From Gloeopeniophorella convolvens (lineage: Eukaryota; Basidiomycota; Agaricomycetes; Russulales), in contig WTXD01000027.1 in the NCBI GenBank assembly GCA_022496205.1, positions 304,636 to 368,635 on the forward strand: DNA of 64,000 bases, read 5' to 3'. This document shows, one piece after another, positions 13,590 to 25,009 of the stretch. The position numbers were made by a program, and so were the translations under genes. The notes beneath the pieces were generated by a model, which saw only the letters and a list, made by a program, of their open reading frames with translations, did no database searches and was not told where the DNA came from. Every line of letters begins with the position of its first letter. Position 1 is the stretch's first letter.

Positions 13590-13982
13590 TCAGCGCTCGC
13601 CCACCCCGAGGAGGGTGCCGGCACCTCTTCTGCTGAGCTCTTCCAGGGACCGGCCCGCGAGGCATAATCTAGCTACATCAGCGGCGCCCGACGGGAAACA
13701 CTTTGGGCTGTCATCGTACTTACCGAGAAGCCAGTCTATGGAACCCAGGTCTGTCTCCAGAGTGGTCTTGCCGAGAAGCGTCAATACACCGTCTACGGCA
13801 TAGCGCAAGGTCGCTGTGTTGAAGGCATGGAAGGGAACAAGAGGTGGGGCGTTTGCTCCGGCCGTATGAGAATCATTTGGGGAAGCTGAGAAGAAGTGTG
13901 AGTCCCTGCTGGAGGCACGATTGCAGAAACGACGCCACGGAAGATGTAACCGCCATCTCTGCAAATTGGGTGACGTTGGCAA
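13590..13982 (-). CDS. Small unrecognised gene or gene remnant with a good intron
   Basis: On the minus strand an exon reads FHAFNTATLRYAVDGVLTLL then GKTTLETDLGSIDWLL. It meets a textbook 51-base intron (gtaagt...gatgtag, about 13674-13724). The next exon continues ARLCLAGRSLEELSRRGAGT and stops with TGA at 13590. Upstream on the same strand, about 13910-14015, there is also coding-like text (VFDFKDSNELKFVANVTQFA), but I could not join it in frame. No known domain is recognised. It may be a real small gene or the remains of one; being wedged between two P450 copies fits either. Confidence 0.3.
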   Translation of the reverse strand: MPTSPNLQRWRLHLPWRRFCNRASSRDSHFFSASPNDSHTAGANAPPLVPFHAFNTATLRYAVDGVLTLLGKTTLETDLGSIDWLLGKYDDSPKCFPSGAADVARLCLAGRSLEELSRRGAGTLLGVGER

Positions 13983-14768
13983 CGAACTTTAGCTCATTTG
14001 AATCTTTAAAGTCAAACACCACAGGCCATATCGAGCTTTATGAGCACTATAAGGGAATGTACCAGAAGACCAGAGAGTATGAGAGGCCCTGAGGAACGGT
14101 GGTGGGAATGCTCGCGACTGTCCCATGTCCAGATGACTTTATCGGCCGCCGGCAGAGGTGCCTTACTTCCACTAGGGCGTCTGCGCGAGCTACGGACGAT
14201 AAGGTTAGCCGCCGCACTTTATGCGCAGCGCCATCATGGAAGAGCATCCCCGCCCTATCCACCGATGCCTCAGGCCAAGCTCAACCCAGACGATGGGTAC
14301 GGTTTAAAATGCGGCACTGCAGGCCCGGGGGCGTTTACCAGCAGCAACGGCAACGCCCGGCGGAGCGGCGCGGTGATTTCGGCCTCGGGTCTCGACTGGC
14401 AATTTCACTCGCACTTTCGTCCACGCTTTTTCGCAGGACCGCTCTCCACTTGACCCAAGGTTTGAGTCTCATGATACCAACAGCGTGTTGGAAGCAAAGA
14501 TACCTGCGATGCTCGCGCGCGCGCGGAGTCCGTTTCGTCCTCTTTCGGTGGGGTCCTTTCCCAAGACGTCCCGACGGGTCAGGATCAAAGACCCTCTAAC
14601 TTCATCCTGACCACGGTGCATTGGCTGTGAACGGTGCAAGGCGCTCGCGCGCCTTCTCGTCTCGTGCACTGGCAATTGTTCTGGAACCCACATCCCGCCG
14701 GACCTCCCACACGTGTACATATCGCGCGGGATTGGCGATGGATCTTCCTTGGGGGCCCTCTGCGCGAT

Positions 14769-14774
14769 TATAAG
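14769..14774 (+). promoter_or_regulatory. TATA box of the second P450 gene
   Basis: TATAAG about 45 bases before ATG 14819. It is the counterpart of the motif before the first P450. Confidence 0.5.
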
Positions 14775-14818
14775 CAGCACGAGCGGCGAGAAGACGCGTT
14801 CCTCAGAGAACAACCCAA

Positions 14819-17097
14819 ATGAAATACCAGATCGCTGCACTCTTTGCGCTACTGACGGCGGCTGCCTCCTAGCTCGAGCTTTCGTCCGCCGGCGGCGGTC
14901 GTTTCTAACTCAACTTCAAGGGCCTGATGCACCCTCGTTCTGGCTTGGTGCGTTCTTAGCGACACCTCTTTTGCCTCTGCATTGGTGGGCTGAATATACC
15001 GTTCAGGAAACGAAGCCGAACTACGCTACCAAACCGAAGTTGGCGACTGCGAGTTCAAGTGGCTGCGTCAGTACGGCACAGCGTGGCGGCGGAGAGGGGC
15101 TCTTGGTGTAAGCAATGCGTCCAACCCGTCGCGTGTATCCACTCATGCTCCTGCGCCCATGCGCAGGTAGACTACCTCATGCTAGCAGACCCGAAGGCGC
15201 TGCAATATGTTCTTCACACGTCAGGATACCAGTTCCCCAAGCGGCCCGACGTGGTCAAGATCACGGAGCTGCTGCTCGGAAAGGGTATCGTGTGGGCTCA
15301 CGGTCAGCCTAAGCTGCTCCATATTCTCACTTACTCTCTCGCTGACGGCCGCCGCGCAGGGACGACACACCAACGGCAGCGGAAGATCATGACTCCCGCG
15401 TTCTTCGCACCCCAGCTGCGCACCTTCCTTTCGCTGTTCCAGAACTCCGCCTCGAAGGTGCGCGTCCAGTGTACAGACGCCCGCGTGCCCGCGTAATATG
15501 ACGCATGTGTCGTAGCTCGTGCAGAAGTGGAAGGACGAAGTTATCGCGGCTGATCCGGCCGGCCAGCCACTGGTGAACGTCACACGCTGGCTCTCGCGCA
15601 CGACGCTTGACATCATAGGAGAAGGTGAGATACCGCCGAACCGGGACGCAGAACGCCGCGAGACTGAAGCTGCGGACAGCCGGCTTCGACTTCCAGTTCG
15701 GATCGTTGGACGACGCGAAGACGCCGTTGGCGAAGCAGTATGAGAATCTATTGTAAGTCTGTCCGAGCTGCCGTAGCGTGACACCGGTGTAACGAATGGG
15801 ATGCACCGAACAGCATTGACTCTTCACTCTACCCCGCGCGTTCGGATATCGTCTTCAAGGCGCTATGGCGTTACATCCCGGAGCGGATCCTCGACTTTGT
15901 CCGCTACCTACCGACCCGCGATACAGCCGCCCTCGCACGTATCTGGCATACGTACGCAATTTCTCACGGGGTATGATCGAAAAGAGCATCATCAAGGGCG
16001 ATGGGAAGGACATCATGAGCGTGCTGCTGCGCGCGAACGCGTCCGAGGACCCTAGAAGTAGACTAACCGACAACGAAGTGATCGACCAAATTTCGTGAGT
16101 GAGACGCCCGTTTTCTGCCTTCTCCTTGCTGACAACCATTGAATGCAGCACACTCCTGCTCGCTGGACACGATACAACCGCAAGCAGCTTGACCTGGTAT
16201 CTCTGGGAGGTCGCGAAAAACCCTGAATCTCAAGTGCGTGTCCGGGAAGAGATCATCGCTGCGCGTGGGCGCAACGGCGGGGCGGAGTTTTCTGCTGCGG
16301 ACCTTGATAGCATGACTTACACGCAGGCGACTTTGAAGGTAACATAACGAAGTAACAGCATTTCTGGATGCTTCTGATCAGCGGTTCCCTGCAGGAGTCA
16401 ATGAGACTGCACCCTATTGTTTATCAACTCGCTCGGGAGGCCGGCCGCGACGACGTTATTCCGCTGGCCTTCCCGATTACAACAAAGACTGGGGAACAAA
16501 TCTCGTCGATCCCTGTCAAAAAGGGGACTCCCGTAGATATCTCTATCGCCGCATACAACCGGTGAGACTCATTCAATGCAGACGGATTACGGGTTTGGAC
16601 TTACAACCACAGTCTTCCCGAAGTCTGGGGTCCAGATGTAGATGAATGGAACCCGGAGCGATTCTTCACGCTAGAAAAGGGCAAGCAGACCTCCGTCGGG
16701 GTCTTCGCGAACCTGTGAGTGCATCTCGGCATCAGCGACGAAGGCATGATCTCCTGATGCGTTACACAGGTTGAACTTCTGTAAGCATTGCCGCGCTTCT
16801 TGTTGCGCCTTCTGACCCCATACCTATAGCGGGTGGCCTGCGCTCGTGCATTGGCTGGCGATTCTCGTAAGTGTCCCCCCACATGCTGGGGGCTTCTCGC
16901 CTCATGGTGGTGCCGCGTTTCGCAGGGTACTCGAGATGCAGCTCATCGCTGTCATGCTCCTCGAACACTTCGAGTTTTCCATCCCACCGCCAAGCGAGAA
17001 GACGCGGATCTATCGCAAGCCCAGCGGCCTCATGATGCCCATGGTCGAAGGAGAGGCGGGGGTATGGATGGGGCTTATCATCAAGGCGCTGAACTGA
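14819..17097 (+). pseudogene. Second cytochrome P450 copy with two one-base lesions (pseudogene, or consensus errors)
   Basis: This is the tandem paralogue of the P450 at 9951, with the same exon order. ATG 14819 opens a membrane-anchor-like MKYQIAALFALLTAAAS and then hits TAG at codon 18. The expected continuation, FVRRRRSFLTQLQGPDAPSF, is in the next frame, so about one base is lost near 14865. A second one-base loss lies near 15930: RYLPTRDTAALA must change frame to reach TYLAYVRNFSRGMIEKS. All else is preserved: LLAGHDTTASS, ESMRLHP, NPERFF, the heme loop GGLRSCIGWRF and the same C-terminus LIIKALN, with stop TGA 17095-17097. Apart from these two sites the protein aligns end to end with the intact copy, so the damage is recent or artificial. 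Confidence 0.75.
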
Positions 17098-17676
17098 CGA
17101 CGAAGTTGCTGTATGACCGTATGACTTTTACGACTTCATGAACGATCAAACACGCATTTGTTCGCCCCTCCTACAGTACTCCATATTGTGCCTAGGCCGG
17201 CAGCGATCGCGATCGCGCTGGCTACCTCTTCGTTGGTGAGCACTACACCTTCTTGTACTCTGGGTCTTGAGGTCATTGCGAGCATTGGGCTGGTGTCATT
17301 GGCGGGTTATAGTGGTGGCGAGCGGCTATGACGGCGATGATTAACACTGGCCGAGCCTTGCAATACCCACTGCGATAATCCCCGAGCCGATCTTGGTGTC
17401 ACATGATCGCACAAACCCCAAAGATTCATTGACAACTCGTCATTCCACCACCTAGCCCTCTTCTACGCTTGCAAGTGTGCTTCCAAGACGACCAGTCGCA
17501 TGGGTTTTTGGATCAAACGAGTCTCGTCGTGTGTTTGGGGGGAAATAGAGCGCGCAGGGCGTTACGTGAGCACGCGGAGGCGAGCGGAAAGTCCCGGGGC
17601 GGCCCAGCTTTTGGGAGTTGTCCCCAAAAGCGTGACGAGCTCGCTTCACTCTCTCCTTGTCAACTTCCTCCCTGTC
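17098..17676. other. Intergenic, upstream of PDH E1 alpha
   Basis: 579 bases. The right part is pyrimidine-rich near the PDH start. No gene seen. Confidence 0.4.
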
Positions 17677-19190
17677 ATGGCCTCCCTCGCCCGTCTCCGC
17701 GCCAGCCTCCCTCGTTCATCATCAAAACGTCTTGTGTGAGTATCCGACATACTAATCGTGGTATATGCGTGTTTATATAGGCCACGTATCAGCCGTTCGC
17801 GCGGTCACTACAGACCTCGGCCGACACCACCCAGCTCGTCCAGCAGTTACCGGATGAGGGTTCGAAGCCTTTCACGGTCAAGCTCCATGAAGACTCCTTC
17901 CGTGCCTACCATACCGAGACCCCCAATCTCGAGGTCGAGGTCACCAAGGATGGCCTCATCAAAATGTACAAGGAGATGACCACCATGCGGCGCATGGAGC
18001 AGGCCGCCGACGCGCTCTACAAGAGCAAGCTCATCCGCGGTTTCTGCCATCTTGCCATCGGCCAGGTGCGTTTGCTGCTCGCTTCCTTCCTCCGACGTGT
18101 CCGTTCTGACGTGTAATTCGCGTCCCGTCCACATCTTTCAGGAAGCCGTTTCCGTCGGCCTCGAGTCGTCTATCACGAAGGATGATATGGTCATCACCGC
18201 ATACCGCTGTCATCCCTTCGCAGTCCTGCGCGGTGGTACTATCAAGGGTGTCATCGGCGAGTTGCTCGGCCGCCAGGCGGGCATGTCCAATGGCAAGGGT
18301 GGCTCAATGCACATTTTCACCGAACGCTTCTTCGGCGGCAACGGTATCGTTGGCGCGCAGGTCCCATTGGTGCGGGCATTGCGTTTGCGATGAAGTACAA
18401 GGAGCGGCCCTCGGCGACGTTCGCGATGTACGGTGACGGCGCGAGCAACCAGGGCCAGGTCTTCGAGGCGTTCAACATGGCCAAGCTCTGGGACCTGCCC
18501 TGCGTGTTCGTCTGCGAGAACAACAAGTACGGCATGGGCACGTCTGCCGAGCGCAGCTCGTCCAACACCGAATACTTCACCCGTGGTGACAAGATCCCCG
18601 GTATCCAGGCGAACGGCATGGACATCATCGCCACCGCGCAGGCCGTCAAGTACGCGCGCGACTGGGTACTCAACGGCAATGGCCCGCTTCTCCTGGAGTT
18701 CGTGACTTACCGCTACGGCGGTCACTCGTAAGTGCCGCTCCTATCGCTGGCTGATGCGGCTGCTGACGTGTGAAACAGCATGTCCGACCCCGGCACCACC
18801 TACCGCACGCGTGAGGAGGTCCAGCGCATGCGTTCGACCCAGGACCCGATTCGCGGTCTCCAGCACTACATTGAGGAGTGGGGTATCGCCAGCGCGGAGG
18901 AGCTCAAGGCAAGCCCCAATTCTGCCCATTTGCTTGGACTGCGTTCTAATGGACACTTGCATACAGGCGATCGACAAGGCGGCGAAGGCTGAGGTCGACC
19001 AGGCTGTCGAAGAGGCCAAGGCGTCGCCCGAGCCACTCCTCAAGGATCTCTGGACCGACATTTACTACAAGGGCACCGAGCCGCCATTCATGCGCGGACG
19101 CGAGCGCGAGGAGGTGCGCCGTCTCGCGTCGCAACCGCTGTCCCGAACATCACACTGACTGACCTGTGCCCACAGGTTCACCATTACTAA
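17677..19190 (+). CDS. PDA1: Pyruvate dehydrogenase E1 component, alpha subunit, mitochondrial
   Basis: E1 alpha, with E1 beta, uses thiamine diphosphate to decarboxylate pyruvate in the mitochondrial matrix. The N-terminus MASLARLRASLPRSSSKRL is an Arg/Ser-rich presequence ended by an intron. Then come FTVKLHEDSFRAYHTETP, MYKEMTTMRRMEQAADALYK, YRCHPFAVLRGG, the thiamine-diphosphate motif GDGASNQGQVFEAFNMAKL...CENN, and the regulated loop YRYGGHSMSDPGTTYRTREE. The last codons VHHY* form their own small exon after an intron ending at 19175. Oddity: at 18361-18367 the sequence gtcccatt must be gtccccatt to keep frame (AQVPIGAGIAFAMKYKE), so one C is missing from a run. Loss of this single-copy essential enzyme is unlikely, so a consensus error is favoured. 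Confidence 0.92.
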
Positions 19191-19395
19191 GCAGACAGAC
19201 TGGGACACGGGACGGGCGGGCCGGAGCACCGGCTCTTTGCTAGACTCTTAATCGTTATTACAGTACCCCTGCTAGTTGTAGACCTCGCGATCGATGCTTT
19301 CTCTTGATATCCTCACTCTTCATATGTCGCCGGCGCACGAGAAGAAAGTGTGATGTTAGATATAGTCAACGCAGGGTACAGGGGACCAAGACTTG

Positions 19396-21983
19396 TTAGC
19401 TCTCGTCCTCATCCTCCACCTCGCCCTCCTCATTCTCGTCCTCTTCAAGTCCAAATATCTGCCACAGCGCCCCAACGCTCCCGAACGGCCGCTCTGCGCC
19501 GAGTAGCGTCGCCGCAGCCTCATACCGTGCGCGAGGATCGCGCACGCGCGCACACAGCGCCGCGTAGGCGCGCGCGAGGCGGCGTTGAGCCGCGCGGTGC
19601 ACGCGCGCAGGTAGCGCGGGCGCGGAGAGCGCAGAGAGGCGCGGCGCGTGCACAGCGTCAAGCGAGGCGAGCCACGCGGCGAACGCAGAGAGCGCGGTAC
19701 GCAGGGCGGGCGGCGCACACGCGGGGACGTAGGCGAGGGGTTCCTGTGTGCGTGCGTGGGATCAGTCGGGCGGGCTTGGTGGGTGTGGAGGGGACGACGC
19801 ACGTCGGGAGGCGTCTGCTCGGCTGCGCGCACGGCGTCATGCAGACCCGATGCGTGGAGGACGTTCGCGTACTGCGCGCGGAGCGTGAGTAGACGCAGGA
19901 CGCGAAGCAGGTAAAGGCGCGTACGTGCTCCTCAATGAGCGCCTGCACGCGCGTCTCGATCGCGGCGTCCAGCTCGGCGCGCTTCCGCGCCGCGCGCGCG
20001 TGCGGCGCGAGCGCGTCCGCGAGGTACGTGAGGCAGTTGAGCACGAATACGGGCGCGTCCCACGGCCGGCGCGCGGCCGCGGCCTTCTCGCCCGCCGCGC
20101 CGACGCACATCTGCACCGCGGGATCGACGAGCGCGTCGAGTGCGCGCGCGAGCGCCGCGCCATCTTCGTCCTCGCCGTTGGCATCGGGCTCCGCCTCGTA
20201 CGTGTGGAGCGCGAGGATCGCGCGCAGGTCCTGCGCGTGCGTGAGCAGCGCCTGCGGCGGCGCGAGCGAGGGGTCGGCCGGGTCGAGCGAGACGCGCAGG
20301 AGCGCGCGGCCCTGCGCGGCGATGGCGTCGAAGAAGACCGCGTACGACGCGGCGGCCGTCCTGCACTATCCTCAGCACGGGCGGAGGGGAGCATGCGTGC
20401 GGAGACAACGCACTCCTTGAGCGTGGTCGCGAGCAGCGCGCGCGCGCCGAGCGTGCGCGCCATCGTGAGCGCGTAGAACTGCAGCAGGCGCGCGACCTTG
20501 TACGCCGCGACGCCGCTCTCCTGCGCGCGGACGGTCTGCAGCACACGCGAGCGCAGCGGGCCGCAGAGCCCCGCGACGGCGGCGTCCATGAGCTCGCCGA
20601 GCCACGCGTCCTCTGCGTGCGCGGGCGCGCGCACCGCACCGGGCATGCGCGCGCCCGCGTCGACGCCGAGCAGCGCCTCGAGGAACTCGCGCTCCGCCGC
20701 GATCGCCTGGTGCACCCATGCGAGCATGTCGCCGATGTAGCGCAGCGCGTCGTGCGCGTGCAGCTCGATCGGGCGCGCGCTGCCGCCGCCTGCGTTGCCG
20801 CCGGCTGTGAGGGCGCTCATGAAGGAGGACAGGAGCGCAGCTTGGCGGGTCTGCGCGAGCACTGTGAGGGCGTCACTGTGCGGGGTTGATCAGTGTGACG
20901 GGAAGGATACGGCTGGGACGCACGCGAGGAGTTCAGGGTGGTCGCGCAAACGGCGCACTGCCTCGCTCAGCTCATTGGGGACCTCCAGTGCTGCGTCACG
21001 GCCCATATTGCGGAACTCAGAACTGCACCATCGGAACAGCTTATTATACGCCTTTTCAAGATGCCCAGAAGTTGCCGCCATGATGTCGACCCTTGGGATG
21101 AATTGAGCATCCGTGCGTGACGGGAACGGTTGCAAAGAGACTCATACCCAGCTTTAGAAGGGCTGTCCTCGCCAGCCATGAGGACGCGGCAGTCATCGCG
21201 GATTGCCCGTGCGCGGTCCATCGCTGCGAAGAATACAGGGCCAACGGGGGTATCGGATGCAGAGAGCGTGTTGGCCTCATCCTCGGAGAGGGTAAAACGC
21301 GCGAGGAAGAGGTTTACAATCGACTGCCGTGCCTTCACCTCTTGCCTGCGTACCCTACATGAGGACATAGGGTGGCCCCCAAATGACAAAAAGGACGCAC
21401 CGCTCGTCACGCAGGCTCCCAGCACGGTCAAGCAACGACTTGCACGCTTCGTTCGTCAACTGCAGTTGGGCTTGCGCCTCCTCACAGCGCGCGCGCATCG
21501 CTGTGATATGGGCTTGCAGAGCATCGAGTTTCTGAAGGCAGTACATGAGCTGCGCGTGAGTTCAGAGCGACAGACACGCACTTGATCAACCGCACCGAAC
21601 GCTGCCAGAAACTTCAGGCTTCCCTCCTCCAGCTTGCTCTCGATGTCGCGTCGGAGGTGCTTGCGCGCCTTGGCCGCAGTGTCGCCCGGCGGTACCCCTT
21701 GCAGGAAGCTCGGCACGCCCTTCAGTGCCTCACCACCTGATTCATCTACTTCATCCTGCGCTACACCTTCGTCCTTCGTTGTTGTGACCCTATCTGATGT
21801 GCTCGGCGACGAGTACAAATCTGAGAGAGTACTCAGTGCCTCCTTCGTTGCCTCATCGTCGAATGTTGCACCCAGGACCTTATAGAGGCGGAGCGAGACA
21901 GGGTTTCGTGTGATTGGTGATGGCGAGGCAGTCTGCGAGCGGCGGCCGAGGTCTGCGATTGTCGCAGACGGTGAGGCGAGCAT
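19396..21983 (-). CDS. COG6: COG6-like subunit of the conserved oligomeric Golgi complex
   Basis: COG6 belongs to lobe B of the eight-subunit tethering complex that directs retrograde vesicle traffic at the Golgi. The start at 21983 gives MLASPSATIADLGRRSQTAS, then NPVSLRLYKVLGATFDDEAT, LRRDIESKLEEGSLKFLAAF, a heptad-rich segment YCLQKLDALQAHITAMRARC, ARQSIVNLFLARFTLSEDEA, GHLEKAYNKLFRWCSSEFRN, HDALRYIGDMLAWVHQAIAA and SYAVFFDAIAAQGRALLRV. Exons are divided by introns near 21590, 21350, 21120, 20900, 20380, 19915 and 19745. The C-terminus is acidic (EEDENEEGEVEDEDES) and stops at 19396. Total is about 720-750 residues, fitting the family. No frame damage seen. Confidence 0.82.
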
Positions 21984-22703
21984 TGCAGCAGCGCGTTCAC
22001 CACTCAGGCTGTGGATGATTCGGAGAGCAAGCGTGAGTACGCGACTTGGCTGAGTTTCAACTCGACTTGTTCTCGAGCAGCCATCACCACTTCAATGAGC
22101 TCGATACCCTCACGACCTCTCACGACGTTCGCATATCCTTGCGCCGCTGCCCGCATCTTCGACTTGGGCGCATGTACTTTGCTGATGTGAAGAATGCACA
22201 CGCTGAAATTTCTAGCTGATCACCATGCGGACACATCAATCACCCCTTCACTCCCAGACGGTAAACCTTCCTCATTCGTTAACTGCCCACACCATCTCGT
22301 CACTAGTCACTCGGTAGCAAGGTGGATGTTACGTCCATCTGAACGGCACATGCTACCTATCTGGTGCAATTGAGACGTCAGTGATCCGAAAAGCCGACGG
22401 CTCTAATCACCATGACGTGGAACAGTTCTGTATCTTCCAGTGCTTGTGGATACTCGCACTTACTCTCGACCGAATGCCCCGACTTCTGGTTGTTTGTCCG
22501 TGCTGAAAGGAAGCCAGTCGAGTCACTCTGGGCGCCATACGCCTATCAATCACGTTATCCACGGCCGAAAATCACTTCCTGTGAAGCCTCTGGACGGATC
22601 TCTGTGGATACACTCGGACAACTTTCGGGCAATGGTTGCCACACTTTCCTAGGATGTTGAACCATCAAATGGCTTCCTATGCCCGCGAGGCCCCGTCGCG
22701 TCG
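21984..22703. other. Divergent intergenic region, COG6-like gene and MFS transporter
   Basis: A minus-strand frame of 65 codons (22004-22201) has protein-like composition but no recognised domain and no clean join to the COG6-like gene. Nothing else supported. Confidence 0.35.
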
Positions 22704-22713
22704 TATATAAAGG
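22704..22713 (+). promoter_or_regulatory. TATA box of the MFS transporter gene
   Basis: TATATAAAGG ending 41 bases before ATG 22755. Spacing suits a fungal core promoter with a short 5' leader. Confidence 0.6.
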
Positions 22714-22754
22714 CTCCACCCCCAAACGTCGTAAGTTCCACGATATCCACATAC

Positions 22755-24755
22755 ATGGCTCGAGCTGAAGCTGAAGTTCATAGCGATTTGATAGTAGAGG
22801 AGGAGAGAATACCAGTCGGCCCTCCGCGACCAGCCCAAGATGCTCCCGTCGAGCTTCCTGCGTCTGCTGGAGATCGCAAAGGAGCAGAGATTCCTGAAAG
22901 ACCATTTAGTTCTTTCAACCACCGAGAAAAGTGGATCATTGTAAACTTGGCATCCTTTGCAGCGCTCTTCAGGTTCGAGGCTTCCCAACGATTTGCCTTG
23001 TCCATCATCTCTGACTTTGTGTATAGTCCTCTTACATCCAGTATCTATCTCCCAGCCATCCCCATCATGGCTCGGGATTTCCACAAGAGTACGGAGTTGA
23101 TCAACTTGACCGTGACAATGTATATGGTCATGCAAGGAATCGGTGAACTTCTATTTGCACCTCGTGTTGCCTTAGCTCACAAGGGCCGACAGCGCCAATG
23201 GTATGGGGAACACTCTCCGACATCTGGGGACGGAGGCCAATCATGACCACGTGTCTGGTCATCCTGCCTGTTGCCTGCGTCGGACTCGCGCTCGTCCCCA
23301 CGTCCGACTATTGGCTATTGATGCTTCTCCGGTGTATCCAAGCGACAGGTTCTGCAAGCACAATCGCCCTTGGTACGTCTACGGGGATCGAAAGAGACAC
23401 TGCTGACAAAACGTTAGGTGCTGGGATTATCTCCGACATCGCGACACCTGCTGAGCGGGGCGGGTTTATCGGGGTGTTTATGTTGGGACCTATGGTGTGT
23501 AGTGTGATGGTGGCCTGGCTTTTGCTCGCCTTACTGATGAAATGCCAAGGTGGGGCCCAACATTGGGCCGGTCATTGGAGGAGGTCTTGCTCAAGGTTTT
23601 GGCTGGAGGTCAGTTGATGCGCTGAGCTCGTACGATGCACCACTAACCAACACCCTAGGGCCAATTTTTGGTTCTTGTGTATCAGTTCTTCGGTGTGCGG
23701 CCTCGGGTTGTTCCTGTATGTATTCCTTTTTCCAACTGTTCAGGCGCTCATTCGCGCAGCATCATCCCAGAGACCTTGCGTTCCATTGTCGGAGACGGCA
23801 CCATCCGTGCACCGTGGATCTACACCCCACCCATCCCTATCATTGGCAAACACCGGGTCATGAAGGATGTAGACGAGCGACCTCCACGCAAACCCTTCAC
23901 TAACCCGCTCGTCATGTTCACCTACCCAGATGTCGCCATTCTTCTTCTCTTCAACAGTGTCTTCTCTGCGGTCTTTAACGGCGTCCTGGCGAGCATTTCC
24001 ACGCTGTTCCAGGAGACATACCCCTACCTGAACACAACCGACGTCGGCCTGTGCTTCCTTGCCCTCGGCGGCGGCATGATCCTTGGCTCTACTTTCTCTG
24101 GAAGCCTCATGGATGCGCGTTATCGGAAGATCAAGGACGAGCTGGTCCGCAGGGCGCGCGTGAACGCAGAGAAGGAAGTTGACGTCAAGGCCCTTGTTCA
24201 GGATGTCTCGTTTCCGATTGAGAAGGCGCGCATGCAGGTCGTACCATACGTGATAGCCGTCATGTCCGCGGCTGTCGCCGGGTATGGATGGTGCCTGCAG
24301 GCGAGAGTCACGATTGTGATCCCACTGATCTTGCAAGTAATCAGTGAGTCTACAACTTACTTGACGAACTCTTATCCTCATCGACTTCGATTACCAGTTG
24401 GTGCAACATCGATCACTGTGATGAACTCCGTACAAGCACTCCTCGTCGACCTCGTTCCTAACCAAGGATCGTCCATCACAGGATGCGTGCGTATGCTTGA
24501 CCTTCCTTCTGCACATTGTTGACGGATTTTCGTGCTCAGAATAACCTCGTTCGGTGCCTTCTTGGGGCAACCGTCATCTCCGTCATCAACCCGATGCTCA
24601 ATGGGCTTGGGAAAGGGTGGACCTTCGTCCTCTTCGGTGGTTGGTGCATCGCCGCTTCACCTCTTATGTTTGCGGTGGTTCGATGGGGACCAATGTGGAG
24701 AGCGCAGCGCCACGCAAGACTCCAGAGGGCGATTGAGAAGCGATCTGCACCGTAA
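22755..24755 (+). CDS. Major facilitator superfamily transporter, DHA1-type (drug/polyamine proton antiporter-like)
   Basis: This is a proton-coupled exporter of the plasma or vacuolar membrane. An acidic cytosolic N-terminus precedes NHREKWIIVNLASFAALF, then SSIYLPAIPIMARDFHKS (TM1 end), TMYMVMQG, and the loop 2-3 motif GTLSDIWGRRP, the MFS signature. Next come LLMLLRCIQATGSASTIALG, GIISDIATPAERGGFIGVF, a GPNIGPVIGGGL motif C (antiporter type), a long central loop (LRSIVGDGTIRAPW), and the second half (FNSVFSAVFNGVLASISTLF, GLCFLALGGGMILGSTFSGS). It ends LFGGWCIAASPLMFAVV...EKRSAP. Introns are short, for example 23151-23190, 23380-23420 and 24345-24395. There is no frame damage. Substrate cannot be read from sequence. 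Confidence 0.82.
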
Positions 24756-25009
24756 CGTATTCTCTCCGCCTCAAACGCAGATACCCCATATTGAACGCTT
24801 CTATATTCTCGTCCTTCCAAGTAGAAACTTCAGATTCGCCATATACATAGCTACGGTCGTGCCGAGCTCTGGACCTTAGATATGTTTTGATGGCCAGTCG
24901 CTGTGCAGGGCGTTCTTTGCAGCTCGCTTTACCGTCATATAACACTACATTATATACCATACGATCGAATACATAATAGTACACCCTTTCTGACGTGTGG
25001 GCTCCGGGG

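Noticed and set aside
19350..20889. Plus-strand frames across the COG6-like gene
   Set aside because: Antisense shadows of the COG6-like exons in a very GC-rich stretch.
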